Of a stretch of DNA of 64,000 nucleotides, positions 43,424-52,796 are shown piece by piece. Source of the DNA: Desulfosporosinus sp. HMP52 (GTDB lineage Bacteria; Bacillota; Desulfitobacteriia; Desulfitobacteriales; Desulfitobacteriaceae); contig NZ_JMGA01000018.1 in the NCBI RefSeq assembly GCF_000765145.1, positions 62,001 through 126,000 on the forward strand, given 5' to 3'. Each line of letters opens with the position of its first letter. Position 1 is the stretch's first letter. The position numbers and the translations under genes were made by a program. The notes under the pieces are model-generated. The model was not told the origin of the DNA. It ran no database searches and saw nothing but the letters and a program-made list of their open reading frames with translations.

Positions 43424-44485
43424 ATGCTAGAATTTGATACAGACTTAAACCAATTTGCAGAGATTAAGGTCATTGGTGTTGGCGGTGGTGGAAACAATGC
43501 GGTTAATCGTATGATTACCGCTGGTTTACAAGGGGTAGATTTCGTAACAGTTAATACTGACTCCCAGGCATTACAACTCTCACGTGCGGGAGAAAAAGTT
43601 CAAATAGGAATTAAATTAACTAAAGGGCTGGGAGCAGGCGCAAATCCTGAGATTGGTGCTAAAGCGGCGGAAGAAAGTCGTGAAGAACTGGCTAAGGTTC
43701 TAAAAGGCGCAGATATGGTCTTTGTTACAGCAGGAATGGGCGGAGGAACCGGCACTGGAGCAGCACCTATTGTTGCAGAAGTCGCCAAAGAAATGGGGGC
43801 GCTGACAGTAGGGGTGGTTACAAGACCATTCACCTTTGAAGGGCGTAAGAGGGCTATGCAAGCTGAAAAAGGCATTGCCGAATTAAAAAGCAAGGTAGAT
43901 ACCCTGATTACAATTCCCAATGATCGGCTGCTACAGGTAGTGGACAAGCATACAACAATCCATGAGGCTTTTCGCATTGCGGATGATGTTTTGCGTCAAG
44001 GGGTTCAAGGCATTTCAGATCTAATTGCAGTTCCTGGTTTAATCAACTTAGATTTTGCGGATGTTAAGACTATTATGTCAAATACCGGCTCAGCATTAAT
44101 GGGTATTGGTCAGGCAACAGGGGAAAATCGGGCAGCTGATGCGGCAAGAAAGGCAATTTCCAGCCCGCTGCTGGAAACCTCTATTGAAGGAGCAAAAGGT
44201 GTACTGCTGAATATTACTGGAGGAATAAATCTGACCCTCTTTGAAGTGAACGAAGCGGCAGGAATTATTTCGGAAGCAGCAGATCCTGAGGCGAATATAA
44301 TATTTGGAGCGGTTATCGATGAGGATCTGAAGGAAGAGCTTAGAGTCACAGTCATCGCTACCGGATTCGACCAGCAATGGGCTGGTTTCGGTACACCCCC
44401 CGGTAAGGTTCAAGACAATATAATTAAGACTGTAGCTAAAGAAGGGGATGTGGACATTCCTGAGTTTCTAAGGCGCAGAAGGTAA
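43424..44485 (+). CDS. ftsZ: Cell division protein FtsZ
   Basis: A 353-residue tubulin-like GTPase that forms the Z ring. The GTP loop [10 protein letters not shown] is at residues 107-116, preceded by [21 protein letters not shown] and the T7-loop [11 protein letters not shown] are normal. The linker is very short and the conserved C-terminal peptide is [10 protein letters not shown], which binds FtsA or SepF. No ftsA is in the cluster, while sepF is 10 kb downstream. ATG 43424 follows GAGGGGG. A strong terminator follows. Confidence 0.98.
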   Translation: MLEFDTDLNQFAEIKVIGVGGGGNNAVNRMITAGLQGVDFVTVNTDSQALQLSRAGEKVQIGIKLTKGLGAGANPEIGAKAAEESREELAKVLKGADMVFVTAGMGGGTGTGAAPIVAEVAKEMGALTVGVVTRPFTFEGRKRAMQAEKGIAELKSKVDTLITIPNDRLLQVVDKHTTIHEAFRIADDVLRQGVQGISDLIAVPGLINLDFADVKTIMSNTGSALMGIGQATGENRAADAARKAISSPLLETSIEGAKGVLLNITGGINLTLFEVNEAAGIISEAADPEANIIFGAVIDEDLKEELRVTVIATGFDQQWAGFGTPPGKVQDNIIKTVAKEGDVDIPEFLRRRR

Positions 44486-44506
44486 GGTTAATAATATTTG
44501 TTAGAT

Positions 44507-44550
44507 AAAAAACCAGGTCATACCTCTAGTGGTATGACCTGGTTTTTTCT
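44507..44550 (+). terminator. Rho-independent terminator after ftsZ
   Basis: AAACCAGGTCATACC at 44510-44524 pairs perfectly with GGTATGACCTGGTTT at 44531-44545, then a T-run. Preceding A bases let it also act for the reverse MCP gene. Confidence 0.93.
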
Positions 44551-44556
44551 TTGTGT

Positions 44557-46176
44557 TTACACTTCGAATCGTTGGATAACTTGGTTCAAGTGAGCGGAGG
44601 TTTTTGCTAGTTCAGAAGATATGGAGGCGATTTCTTTAGTAGAAACCATTTGTTGTTCTACAGTTGTTGCTGCTTGAGTGGCCCCTTCGGCAAATTGAGT
44701 TGCAATAGTGGTTGCCTGCCGCTGGGTTTGAGCTAATAATTCACTCTGATTTAACAAGTGATCAGCATTTTGCAGGTTGGTTTCCACTTTTACTGAGGTT
44801 TCATTGATCACTTCGTCAAGGGAGGCAATGGCATCGCCGGCTTTTTCAATGACTGCCTTACCTCGGTTTACCTCGTTCATTCCTTGGCTTATCTTGTCGA
44901 CAGTTGAGTTAACCATTCCTTGAACATTCGAAATGAGTTCCATAATCTGATGAGAAGAGTAAGCTGAACTGTCTGCCAGTTTTCTGACTTCTTCTGCAAC
45001 AACAGCAAAACCCCTGCCATGTTCTCCTGCTCGAGCAGCTTCAATAGCTGCATTTAAGGCCAGGAGATTAGTTTGATCGGAAATGCCATTAATTACAGAA
45101 ATAATATCTCCGATTTTTTGGGCCTGTTCAGCTAATCCGTGTATGGATTGATTAGCCTGTTCCGTTGATTGATAGATCAGGCCCATCTCAAGAATTGCCT
45201 CATTAACCGCTAAGGTGCCTTCTTGGCTTGTTGATTTAGCGGATCTAGTCAAGGAAAGAACTTCCTGTGTGCTGATTAAAATGCTTTGAGAAGCAGATTG
45301 GATCTCGTCAACTTGCTTTTGTGACATTTGCATGCCTTGAATTTGATCAGTCGCTCCTGCACTAAATTCCTCCAGAGTAGCTGCCAAGGTTTCTTGATTT
45401 TCTGCGAATAGTTGAGCATGGGATGCTTGAGTTTGGCTCATATTTTGAGCTCGCTCAGAAAAGGAAGCCAGATCCGTGATGATCGACTTCATGCCAAGAG
45501 ATACTTTATTTACTTCGAATGATAGGCTTCCCAATTCATCATTGGAATTGGCCTTGGCTAGAACTTTTAGATTCCCTTTAGCAATGGCTTTTGTTACCTT
45601 AAAAGCTTCCTGAAGAGCAGATGAAACTTTATTTTTTAGCCAGAAACTATAGATTAGTTGAGCGCCCAGGGCAATGGTTGAAGAGATAAGCGAAGCGGGA
45701 GAAAAGGAACTTAAAATAATCCATGTCCCACCGAGTAGAAGAACCGGTAGTATACCTGAGAGCATTTGTTTGCTCAGAAGATTTTTTTGAAGTGGTATAC
45801 CCAGACGCACGGCGTAGGTATGAGTCCCTTTGACAAAAACAGGGCTTGCTGCGTCTAGCAAAACTTCTCCAGTATTACGATGATATAGTTGAGTAATCGG
45901 TTGATTACATTGAGCTGCCTTTAGTTCAATTTCATTATTAAAGACCATACCTTCTCGTAAGCGATTTGAGTGGATTAATGCTAACCCTTTTAAGTCGCAA
46001 AGCAGTAAGAACTCATTGTTCTTAAGGTTACGGTCTATCGCTTCCCTCAGAGGTCGACGGGCACTCTCAAAATCCTTCGATTGCTCCAAAATACTTTCTA
46101 GCTCTTTGGCAATCTGAACGATGGTTTTCAGACCGTTTTTTTTGTCACTTAGGTTAAAGTTTAGATTTTTAGCCAT
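44557..46176 (-). CDS. Methyl-accepting chemotaxis protein, unusual topology
   Basis: A 539-residue receptor. The signalling hairpin tip is present ([36 protein letters not shown]). Unlike classical MCPs, about 135 residues with two cysteines precede the first membrane helix. A pair of helices (about 138-158 and 162-184) with almost no loop follows, then HAMP-like and coiled-coil parts. The sensor would thus be cytoplasmic. The ATG at 46176 has AAAGGCGG upstream on the reverse strand. No che genes are nearby, so it is an orphan receptor. Confidence 0.88.
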   Translation of the reverse strand: MAKNLNFNLSDKKNGLKTIVQIAKELESILEQSKDFESARRPLREAIDRNLKNNEFLLLCDLKGLALIHSNRLREGMVFNNEIELKAAQCNQPITQLYHRNTGEVLLDAASPVFVKGTHTYAVRLGIPLQKNLLSKQMLSGILPVLLLGGTWIILSSFSPASLISSTIALGAQLIYSFWLKNKVSSALQEAFKVTKAIAKGNLKVLAKANSNDELGSLSFEVNKVSLGMKSIITDLASFSERAQNMSQTQASHAQLFAENQETLAATLEEFSAGATDQIQGMQMSQKQVDEIQSASQSILISTQEVLSLTRSAKSTSQEGTLAVNEAILEMGLIYQSTEQANQSIHGLAEQAQKIGDIISVINGISDQTNLLALNAAIEAARAGEHGRGFAVVAEEVRKLADSSAYSSHQIMELISNVQGMVNSTVDKISQGMNEVNRGKAVIEKAGDAIASLDEVINETSVKVETNLQNADHLLNQSELLAQTQRQATTIATQFAEGATQAATTVEQQMVSTKEIASISSELAKTSAHLNQVIQRFEV

Positions 46177-46684
46177 TAATTATCTACCGCCTTTATTTTT
46201 GATTGTTCAAACGGCATTGAGAAATATGTGTAATTAGGCACATAGAGATATGTAAAAATTCTAAATTTTAATTTACAATAACACGGACTTATCAATAATT
46301 CAATAAAATTTGCATATAAATGATTATTTTTGAAGAAATAACCGTAAAATTCCGTTTAATGTAATAGTTTGTCAAAGCAAAGGTGCAAATCATCAGCTAA
46401 CTAAAGTATCTGATGTGGTTGGATATTGATGGGAGATTCTCTTCTTTTTGATAAGTTTTATTAAGCCAAACCTTCCCTTAAGAAAGCTGAGTTAATCGAC
46501 TAAATTTGTTGTTATCAAATAATCTCGTGCTAAAGCATACAGATACTGTCGACGAATAGAGTTCATAGATAAAAAACTACACCACTCGTACTAATTTACC
46601 TTAAATATCCATTTATGCCCCACTGAATGCGACAGGTTTTACTTTGCATTTCAAGTATAATTTTTAGAGAAGCGCATAGAAAGG
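46177..46684. other. Divergent regulatory region between MCP gene and spoIIGA
   Basis: A 508-base AT-rich region without a gene. It must hold the promoters of the reverse MCP gene and of spoIIGA. A possible spoIIGA promoter is listed separately. I see no other clear structure. Confidence 0.5.
46547..46661 (+). promoter_or_regulatory. Candidate Spo0A-dependent promoter of spoIIGA
   Basis: TATAAT at 46656-46661 lacks a -35 at normal spacing. TGCGACA at 46628-46634 is, reversed, TGTCGCA, one mismatch from the 0A box TGTCGAA, near position -40. TGTCGAC at 46547-46553 is a second near-match. This resembles the Spo0A-activated spoIIG promoter of Bacillus. The evidence is modest because such short boxes occur by chance. 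Confidence 0.4.
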
Positions 46685-47611
46685 GTGTACCAAATTAGCA
46701 TTGCACAGACCTATCTTGATCTGGCTATTCTCATTAATGGAGGAATGGACACTATCCTGCTTGTCCTTCTTGGTCGCCTGCTCAAACTACCAATTCGTCT
46801 AAGCCGGATCTCTATGGCAGTTTTACTTGGCGAAATCCCCGTTGTGGTTGCCTATTATTCACTACCACCGTGGACTGTATTCATTAAATGGTTGATTCCT
46901 TTTCTTATGGTCTTCGTCGCTTTTCCAACTACAAGATTAAATGCGTTTCTTAAAGAAATCGTTGGCTTTTGGCTCCTTTCTGCAGGCCTAGGCGGATTTG
47001 TCTACGCTTCATGGGGATGGGCGCAATTTGATGGGGGAGTGAATAAAGAACGATTAATTCTGGTTATAAACAGAGTTTGGATTCTTCCTTTAGGTGCTCT
47101 GATGTGGTGGCCCTTACAGCGCCTTTGGCAACGATGGCAAGAAAAGAAGTCCTTTCTAGGACAGAATATTTTCGATCTGGAGATCAATTTTGGTGGAGAT
47201 GAGCAAGGGGTTATTCAAATCAAGGCCTTACTAGATACCGGCAATCATTTGCGGGATCCATTGACAGGCTATCCTGTAATTCTGCTGGAAGAGGAGGTTG
47301 CTGCAAGTGCTATGCCGGAGAATATCAAAGCGTTCCTGGATATCCCTTGGAAGGATTATTCAGACCCGTGGCCACTATTGTGGAAGGTTAATCCCGATCT
47401 GGTAAAACGTCTTGTTTTCATCCCTTTTCAAACAATTAATAGTAAGAGTTGGCTTCTAGGAATAAGACCGGATAGTGTAACGTGTTTCGGCGCCGGAGGA
47501 ACTCAACAAATTCATGCTACGGTGGCGCTTGTAAGACAAGTATTAAGCTCAGAGGGTGAATACCAAGCGTTACTACACCCAGAACATGTTCAGAAAGGTG
47601 GAGATGGATGA
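46685..47611 (+). CDS. spoIIGA: Sporulation sigma-E factor-processing peptidase SpoIIGA
   Basis: A protein of about 305-308 residues with five membrane segments in the first half and an aspartic protease half with DTGNHLRDPLTG, the catalytic motif of SpoIIGA. It cleaves pro-sigma-E in the mother cell on a signal from the forespore. The GTG at 46685 sits inside the ribosome site GAAAGGG. An ATT at 46694, eight bases downstream, would give an N-terminus closer to Bacillus SpoIIGA. sigE follows one base after the stop codon, as in all spore formers. Confidence 0.93.
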   Translation: MYQISIAQTYLDLAILINGGMDTILLVLLGRLLKLPIRLSRISMAVLLGEIPVVVAYYSLPPWTVFIKWLIPFLMVFVAFPTTRLNAFLKEIVGFWLLSAGLGGFVYASWGWAQFDGGVNKERLILVINRVWILPLGALMWWPLQRLWQRWQEKKSFLGQNIFDLEINFGGDEQGVIQIKALLDTGNHLRDPLTGYPVILLEEEVAASAMPENIKAFLDIPWKDYSDPWPLLWKVNPDLVKRLVFIPFQTINSKSWLLGIRPDSVTCFGAGGTQQIHATVALVRQVLSSEGEYQALLHPEHVQKGGDG

Positions 47612-48337
47612 ATGAAGTGGTGGAGTAATGTTTATGGTAAGGCCAGAGGCCTTTGGGCCATGCTGCTTCAAAAAATTTTTGGAGTTAATGGAATCTATTA
47701 TGTTGGAAGCAGTGAAGCCCTACCCCCACCACTTAACTCAGACGAAGAAGGGGTTCTACTAGAGCGTTTGGAAATGGGTGACGGTTCTATTCGAGATATT
47801 TTGATCGAACGAAACCTTCGCCTAGTAGTCTATATTGCCAGAAAGTTCGAAAATACCGGGATTGGAATTGAAGATCTTGTTTCTATAGGAACGATTGGCT
47901 TAATTAAAGCTGTTAATACTTTTGATCCTCAGAAAAAAATAAAACTGGCTACCTATGCTTCTCGTTGCATTGAAAACGAAATTTTGATGTATCTTAGACG
48001 TAACAATAAAACCCGGTCTGAGGTTTCATTTGATGAACCTTTAAATATTGACTGGGACGGAAACGAACTTCTGTTATCAGATGTATTAGGTACGGAAAAT
48101 GACATTATCTCTAAGCCTATTGAAGAGCAAGTAGATCGTCAACTCTTGCATCTGGCAATGGGAAGATTAACGAATAGAGAGAAAGTTATCATGGAATTAA
48201 GGTTCGGGCTTGATGACGGGGTAGAAAAAACTCAGAAAGAGGTAGCTGATCGTTTAGGGATTTCCCAGTCCTATATTTCACGGCTTGAGAAAAGAATTAT
48301 TCGTAGATTACGGAAAGAATTTTGTCGATTGGAATAA
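47612..48337 (+). CDS. sigE: RNA polymerase sigma-E factor (mother cell)
   Basis: A 241-residue sigma-70 family protein with the processed-precursor signature [15 protein letters not shown] near residues 27-41 (pro-sequence cleavage region). Region 2 has [16 protein letters not shown] and [12 protein letters not shown], and region 4 has [19 protein letters not shown]. It directs early mother-cell transcription after engulfment starts. The ATG overlaps nothing but directly follows spoIIGA, and the two form the spoIIG operon. Confidence 0.97.
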   Translation: MKWWSNVYGKARGLWAMLLQKIFGVNGIYYVGSSEALPPPLNSDEEGVLLERLEMGDGSIRDILIERNLRLVVYIARKFENTGIGIEDLVSIGTIGLIKAVNTFDPQKKIKLATYASRCIENEILMYLRRNNKTRSEVSFDEPLNIDWDGNELLLSDVLGTENDIISKPIEEQVDRQLLHLAMGRLTNREKVIMELRFGLDDGVEKTQKEVADRLGISQSYISRLEKRIIRRLRKEFCRLE

Positions 48338-48359
48338 CCTAATCTATGTTAGGGCATAC

Positions 48360-48386
48360 TTCCCAACAGAATTTGCTGGGGAGGTG
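48360..48386 (+). promoter_or_regulatory. Leader hairpin covering part of the sigG ribosome site
   Basis: TTCCCAACA at 48360-48368 can pair with TGCTGGGGA at 48374-48382 (one internal mismatch, five-base loop). The 3' arm contains GGGGA of the ribosome site GGGGAGGTG. Folding would lower sigG translation, which also starts with TTG. Confidence 0.55.
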
Positions 48387-48394
48387 CTCGTAGA

Positions 48395-49168
48395 TTGGCA
48401 TTGAATAAAGTTGAGATTTGTGGAGTGAATACCTCAAAATTGCCTGTATTATCTAGCGCAAAAATGAAAGAACTTTTCGTAATTTATCAAGCTGGAAATC
48501 GCAGTGCCCGAGATAAACTAATCCATGGCAATCTCCGCCTTGTTCTGAGTGTGATACAGCGGTTTACGAATCGTGGAGAATATGTGGATGACCTCTTTCA
48601 AGTTGGTTGTATTGGATTAATGAAAGCGATTGACAATTTTGATCTTGGTCAGAACGTAAAGTTTTCTACTTATGCAGTTCCTATGATAATCGGGGAAATC
48701 CGCCGATATTTAAGGGATAATAATCCAATTAGAGTTAGCAGATCCTTGCGGGATATTGCTTATAAGGCTTTGCAGGTAAGGGATCAATTGGTGAGTGAAC
48801 GGTCATGTGAACCAACTGTTGCTGAAATCGCCAAGAAACTCTCGTTGCCTCGGGAAGATGTTGTTTTTGCGTTAGATGCTATCCAGGAACCAATTTCTTT
48901 ATTCGAGCCGATTTACCATGATGGCGGCGACCCGATCTTCGTGATGGATCAGATAGGAGATGACAAGCAGTCAGACAATGGATGGGTTGAAGGGCTTGCA
49001 GTACGAGAGGCGTTACGTCGACTGAGCGAACGAGAAAAACTCATCTTGTCCTTGCGATTTTTTCAGGGAAAGACACAAATGGAGGTTGCTGATGAGATTG
49101 GGATTTCTCAAGCACAGGTTTCCCGTCTTGAGAAGGCAGCCATGCAGCATATGCGTAAGTTCGTGTGA
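48395..49168 (+). CDS. sigG: RNA polymerase sigma-G factor (forespore)
   Basis: A 257-residue sigma factor almost identical in key blocks to Bacillus SigG: NKVEICGVNTSKLPVL at the start, NRGEYVDDLFQVGCIGLMK, STYAVPMIIGEIRRYLRDNN and FFQGKTQMEVADEIGISQ. It drives late forespore genes. The start is a TTG at 48395 eight bases after GGGGAGGTG, which is partly paired in a hairpin. It lies 57 bases after sigE, the classical order. Confidence 0.97.
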   Translation: MALNKVEICGVNTSKLPVLSSAKMKELFVIYQAGNRSARDKLIHGNLRLVLSVIQRFTNRGEYVDDLFQVGCIGLMKAIDNFDLGQNVKFSTYAVPMIIGEIRRYLRDNNPIRVSRSLRDIAYKALQVRDQLVSERSCEPTVAEIAKKLSLPREDVVFALDAIQEPISLFEPIYHDGGDPIFVMDQIGDDKQSDNGWVEGLAVREALRRLSEREKLILSLRFFQGKTQMEVADEIGISQAQVSRLEKAAMQHMRKFV

Positions 49169-49285
49169 TGCAGTTTAAGCAATATTCAATTTTGAAATTT
49201 ATGTAACGTAAGGCTATTTTTTCGAACCCCCTCATATGATGAGATATAAAAGTATGACGATATCAATCCATCGTTGGACTTAAGC

Positions 49286-49330
49286 TCGGGGCTAGTGGAT
49301 GAAAGTTCATTTCTGAACTTCAAGCCCCGA
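49286..49330. repeat. Hairpin upstream of ylmC
   Basis: TCGGGGCT at 49286-49293 pairs with AGCCCCGA at 49323-49330, and an inner stem GAAAGTTCA/TGAACTTC lies inside. It lies between sigG and ylmC, without T-run, and may be a leader structure. Confidence 0.5.
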
Positions 49331-49351
49331 CCTCGTAAAGGGGGGGGAAGA

Positions 49352-49627
49352 ATGCGAGTATCAGACTTAAGATTGTTAGATATTGTGAATGTTAAAGACG
49401 GGCGAAGGTTAGGGCCGATCAAAGATCTAGATCTTGATTTAGAGCGGGGTGTTGTCAAAGGGGTTATCGTACCCGGGCCTTCGCGCAGTTGGGGACTTTT
49501 TGGCAGCGGAAAAACTGAAGATTTTTTTGTTCCTTGGGATCATGTCAAAAAAATAGGGGTAGACGTTATTCTAGTAGATGTTAACGATTTACCTGAATTT
49601 AATATTGAAAATGATGATCGTCGATAA
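49352..49627 (+). CDS. ylmC: YlmC/YmxH-family PRC-barrel sporulation protein
   Basis: A 91-residue PRC-barrel protein: MRVSDLRLLDIVNVKDGRRLGPIKDLDLD, then KGVIVPGP and FFVPWDHVKKIGVDVILVD. This is the YlmC/YmxH family, found next to sigG or ylm genes in spore formers; function unknown. ATG 49352 follows GGGGGGGAAG. A longer frame from 49274 has no site. A terminator follows. Confidence 0.88.
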   Translation: MRVSDLRLLDIVNVKDGRRLGPIKDLDLDLERGVVKGVIVPGPSRSWGLFGSGKTEDFFVPWDHVKKIGVDVILVDVNDLPEFNIENDDRR

Positions 49628-49642
49628 TCCTCGAAAAATGAA

Positions 49643-49692
49643 AAAGCATAAACCTTTTGTCAGTAATAGGCAAAGGCTTATGCTTATTTTGT
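49643..49692 (+). terminator. Rho-independent terminator after ylmC
   Basis: AAGCATAAACCTTTTG at 49643-49658 pairs with CAAAGGCTTATGCTT at 49671-49685, with one mismatch, followed by ATTTTGTTTG. Confidence 0.75.
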
Positions 49693-49831
49693 TTGTTATT
49701 ATACTTTTTAACGCAGAAAATTGTTTAAAGTCCTTTTTTTTTGCTGAAAGTACTATTAGACTAGGACTTTTGGAGGTTTGTCCAAAAGGTTAATAGATGG
49801 TATATTTAATGTAAACAAAGGAGTTAGAGGG

Positions 49832-50647
49832 ATGAGCTGGAAGCGACAAAAAAGTAGTGGAGGCTTAAACTATCTCACCATACCCAAGTGGCAAGCAGCG
49901 GGAATTGACTTAGGGTTTTCAACTCGAGTGGGTGGGATAAGTAAAGTACCCTACAACTCTTTCAATTTAGGGCTACATGTTGGGGATGATCCTAAGGTGG
50001 TTTTGGAAAATCGGAAATACTGGTTTAACCACTGGGGGGTTCCTTCTGATAGAGTTGCAGTAGGAGAACAGGTTCATGGTACAAATGTTATTTGGGTTAC
50101 AGAAGAGGACGGCGGTCGAGGGGCAAATGAATTAGAAACTGCTATTCCAAGTGTTGACGGGTTGCTGACCCAGAGTACTTTGGGGCTAATGGCTTTTTTT
50201 GCGGACTGTGTTCCGCTCTATTTCTACTACCCCAATCTTGAGGCCGTAGGGATTGTACATGCCGGTTGGAAAGGTACAGTGAATAAAATTGGTCTAAAGG
50301 CTTTAGAGTACTTTGAAAAAGCCGGCGGACAAACTGAAAGTGCTTGGGTGGCGATCGGCCCGAGTATCGGTCCCAGTTGTTACCTAGTCGATGAACGGGT
50401 AGCTGAGGAATTTCGTCTGAATTATGATAAGACGACCTTTCTCTATCCTCAAGAGGATGGACACTACTTGCTTAATCTATGGGAAGCGAACAAAATGTTG
50501 TGCTTAGAAAAAGGAGTACCCCCAGAAAACATTGATATCGCAGCAGTCTGCACTGCGAGCAATCCTGAATGGTTTTTCTCTCATCGACGAGATGGTGCCC
50601 GGACAGGACGAATGGCGGGATGGATCAGAATGCGACACGCCAAGTGA
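49832..50647 (+). CDS. pgeF: Multicopper-oxidase-like purine nucleoside/laccase-domain protein (YfiH/PgeF)
   Basis: A 271-residue DUF152 protein. Key parts are STRVGGISKVPYNSFNLGLHVGDDP, EQVHGTNV, AFFADCVPLYF and GIVHAGWKGTVNKI, giving the conserved His-Cys-His zinc site, and a C-terminal FFSHRRDGARTGRMAGWI. Members have been reported to phosphorolyse purine nucleosides or to edit peptidoglycan precursors in E. coli. The ylm/sepF context fits either. ATG 49832 follows AAAGGAG. The upstream TTG is rejected. Confidence 0.9.
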   Translation: MSWKRQKSSGGLNYLTIPKWQAAGIDLGFSTRVGGISKVPYNSFNLGLHVGDDPKVVLENRKYWFNHWGVPSDRVAVGEQVHGTNVIWVTEEDGGRGANELETAIPSVDGLLTQSTLGLMAFFADCVPLYFYYPNLEAVGIVHAGWKGTVNKIGLKALEYFEKAGGQTESAWVAIGPSIGPSCYLVDERVAEEFRLNYDKTTFLYPQEDGHYLLNLWEANKMLCLEKGVPPENIDIAAVCTASNPEWFFSHRRDGARTGRMAGWIRMRHAK

Positions 50648-50682
50648 GATGGAATAGCGAACATAGAGTAAGGAGGATTTAG

Positions 50683-51369
50683 GTGGCGACAATCTTAGTG
50701 GTTGATGATGAGGAACCGATCCTTGAACTCTTAAGGTTTAACTTAGAGAAGGAAGGTTACCTTGTTTCTGTAGCTAAGGATGGGCAGGAAGCATTGGATA
50801 TTGTTGAAACTGAACATCCTGATCTTGTAGTACTAGATCTTATGTTGCCTGGGATGGATGGACTAGAGGTTTGCCGCAGAATACGTTTGATTCCCAAGTA
50901 CCAACACTTACCCATCATTATGTTAACAGCCAAGGGAGAGGTAATAGATAAGGTATTAGGGCTCGAGCTGGGTGCGGATGATTATATGACGAAACCTTTT
51001 AGTCCGCGTGAATTATTAGCCAGAATCAAAGCCCGTCTCCGTCGTATTAATCTGCCTGATGAGGTGGATTCTCAAATTGTTAGAGGAGAGCTAAGAATTG
51101 ATGTCAAAGGGTTTAGGGTCTATGTGCGGGGTATCGAGACTGAATTAACCCCCAAAGAGTTTGAATTGCTACGGGTACTGGTAGCACATCCAGGTAGAGT
51201 TTACTCTCGAGATGACTTATTGGAAAGAATTTGGGGATACGAATATGATGGCGACACACGTACCGTTGATGTCCATGTTCGACATCTGCGTTTAAAAATT
51301 GAAAAGGATCCGTCCAATCCGGATTATATCGAAACATTACGCGGAATCGGTTACCGGTTCAAAGGATAG
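50683..51369 (+). CDS. OmpR/PhoB-family response regulator
   Basis: A 228-residue regulator with a receiver domain (acidic pair in VVDDEEP, phospho-acceptor Asp in LVVLDLMLPGMDG, Lys in MTKPFSPREL) and a winged helix (ELTPKEFELLRVL, DTRTVDVHVRHLRLKIE). It resembles PhoP/PhoB. GTG 50683 follows AGGAGG. Its kinase starts seven bases after the stop. No pst or phoU genes are nearby, so the phosphate role is uncertain. Confidence 0.92.
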   Translation: MATILVVDDEEPILELLRFNLEKEGYLVSVAKDGQEALDIVETEHPDLVVLDLMLPGMDGLEVCRRIRLIPKYQHLPIIMLTAKGEVIDKVLGLELGADDYMTKPFSPRELLARIKARLRRINLPDEVDSQIVRGELRIDVKGFRVYVRGIETELTPKEFELLRVLVAHPGRVYSRDDLLERIWGYEYDGDTRTVDVHVRHLRLKIEKDPSNPDYIETLRGIGYRFKG

Positions 51370-51376
51370 TCAAACT

Positions 51377-52750
51377 ATGAGTATTAAATGGCGAATAACT
51401 GGCCTCTTTTTAGGTATGACTGGTCTTTCATTGCTTCTTTTTTGGGTTGGAGAAAGTGTGAGGTTGATTTCCGGTCGCCAGCAAATTGATTTAGGAGTTG
51501 TACTTCTTGCGTTGCTTCTTCCGGCAGGAATTGTTTATTTCTACACCAGGCAACTTATTCGCCGAATGGAGAAATTGCATTTTGCAACCCAGCGCATTGC
51601 CAGGGGAGATTTTGAGCATATTCATTTGTCAGATTCCAGTGATGAAATTGGACAATTTACCATTGAACTTAATAACCTCTCACGACACGTTGAGATGATA
51701 GTCCAAAATGGAACTCAAGAGGCACAGAAGATGGAAGCGATTCTAGCGGGGATGCAAGAGGGTGTGGTGGCAGTTGATCATGTAGGGCGGGTTGTCTTAG
51801 TGAATGCTGCGGCAGAGAGAATTTTTGAACGGCAAAAAACAGTTCGGGAATTAGAATATCTGTTAGAGCTGACCTATGATACTGAACTAGAGCAACTTAC
51901 TCGTAAAGTCCTTTCAGGCCAACCTTCAGCCTCGAGAGAAATTAACATTGCACAAAGGATTGTGCAAAGTAAGATTAATCCTATTTTAAGCGGGCAAGGT
52001 CAGTCTCGTGGCGCAGTTATAGTATTTCATGATGTGACTGAACTACGAAGACTTGAAAAGATTCGGACTGAGTTTGTTGCCAATGTCTCACATGAATTAA
52101 GAACACCTCTAACATCCATCAAAGGATTCGTAGAAACCCTTCTTGATGGGGCGGCGGAGGATCCCTCTTTACGAAATCGTTTTCTAGGAATAATCCAGGG
52201 GGAGACCTTGCGCTTACAAAGACTCATCGAAGACTTATTGACTCTGGCACGCCTCGAAGGTCAGCAAAATCATGCTATAAGCTCTATTAAAATAAGTTAC
52301 GTCCAGAATGCATTTGAAATAATAAAACCCGTAATTCAAAGTTTCGCCCAAGCTAAAGAAATTCAATTAGAAGTTGATTTGCCTGACAATTTGCCTCCCC
52401 TAAAGATAGGAGAGAATTTATTAAGCCAACTTCTTTTGAATTTATTAGAAAACGCTGTAAAATATACGGCTGAGGGAAGAGTTTGGTTAAATGCTCAAGT
52501 TGGACCTGAATTTCTTCGCTTGGAATTTGGAGATACGGGTTGTGGCATACCAGAAGAGACATTGCCGAGAATTTTCGAACGGTTTTATAGAGTAGATAAA
52601 GCCCGTTCACGTGAACAAGGGGGAACAGGGCTTGGACTTAGTATTGTGAAGCACATGGTAGAGGGGTTAGGCGGAAATATCAGCGTAAATTCTAAGTTGG
52701 GAGTTGGAACCGTTTTTACCTGTTATTTACCAAGAGCTAAATTGAAATGA
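51377..52750 (+). CDS. PhoR-like sensor histidine kinase with tiny outer loop
   Basis: A 457-residue kinase. Two membrane helices (about 7-26 and 37-54) are joined by a loop of roughly ten residues. A HAMP domain, a PAS domain, the His box FVANVSHELRTPLTSIKGF, N box LLLNLLENAVKYT, and G boxes GDTGCGIPEE and GGTGLGLSIVKHMV follow. The layout matches PhoR-type kinases but without their usual extracellular sensor. ATG 51377 is preferred over starts inside the regulator gene. Confidence 0.9.
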   Translation: MSIKWRITGLFLGMTGLSLLLFWVGESVRLISGRQQIDLGVVLLALLLPAGIVYFYTRQLIRRMEKLHFATQRIARGDFEHIHLSDSSDEIGQFTIELNNLSRHVEMIVQNGTQEAQKMEAILAGMQEGVVAVDHVGRVVLVNAAAERIFERQKTVRELEYLLELTYDTELEQLTRKVLSGQPSASREINIAQRIVQSKINPILSGQGQSRGAVIVFHDVTELRRLEKIRTEFVANVSHELRTPLTSIKGFVETLLDGAAEDPSLRNRFLGIIQGETLRLQRLIEDLLTLARLEGQQNHAISSIKISYVQNAFEIIKPVIQSFAQAKEIQLEVDLPDNLPPLKIGENLLSQLLLNLLENAVKYTAEGRVWLNAQVGPEFLRLEFGDTGCGIPEETLPRIFERFYRVDKARSREQGGTGLGLSIVKHMVEGLGGNISVNSKLGVGTVFTCYLPRAKLK

Positions 52751-52796
52751 AACACCTAGTTCGTACATGGAATCTCGAAATTCCAAGGAGGGTAAA

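Noticed and set aside
49578-49793. 71-codon frame after ylmC
   Set aside because: It overlaps the ylmC end and runs through a clear terminator hairpin. It has no ribosome site.
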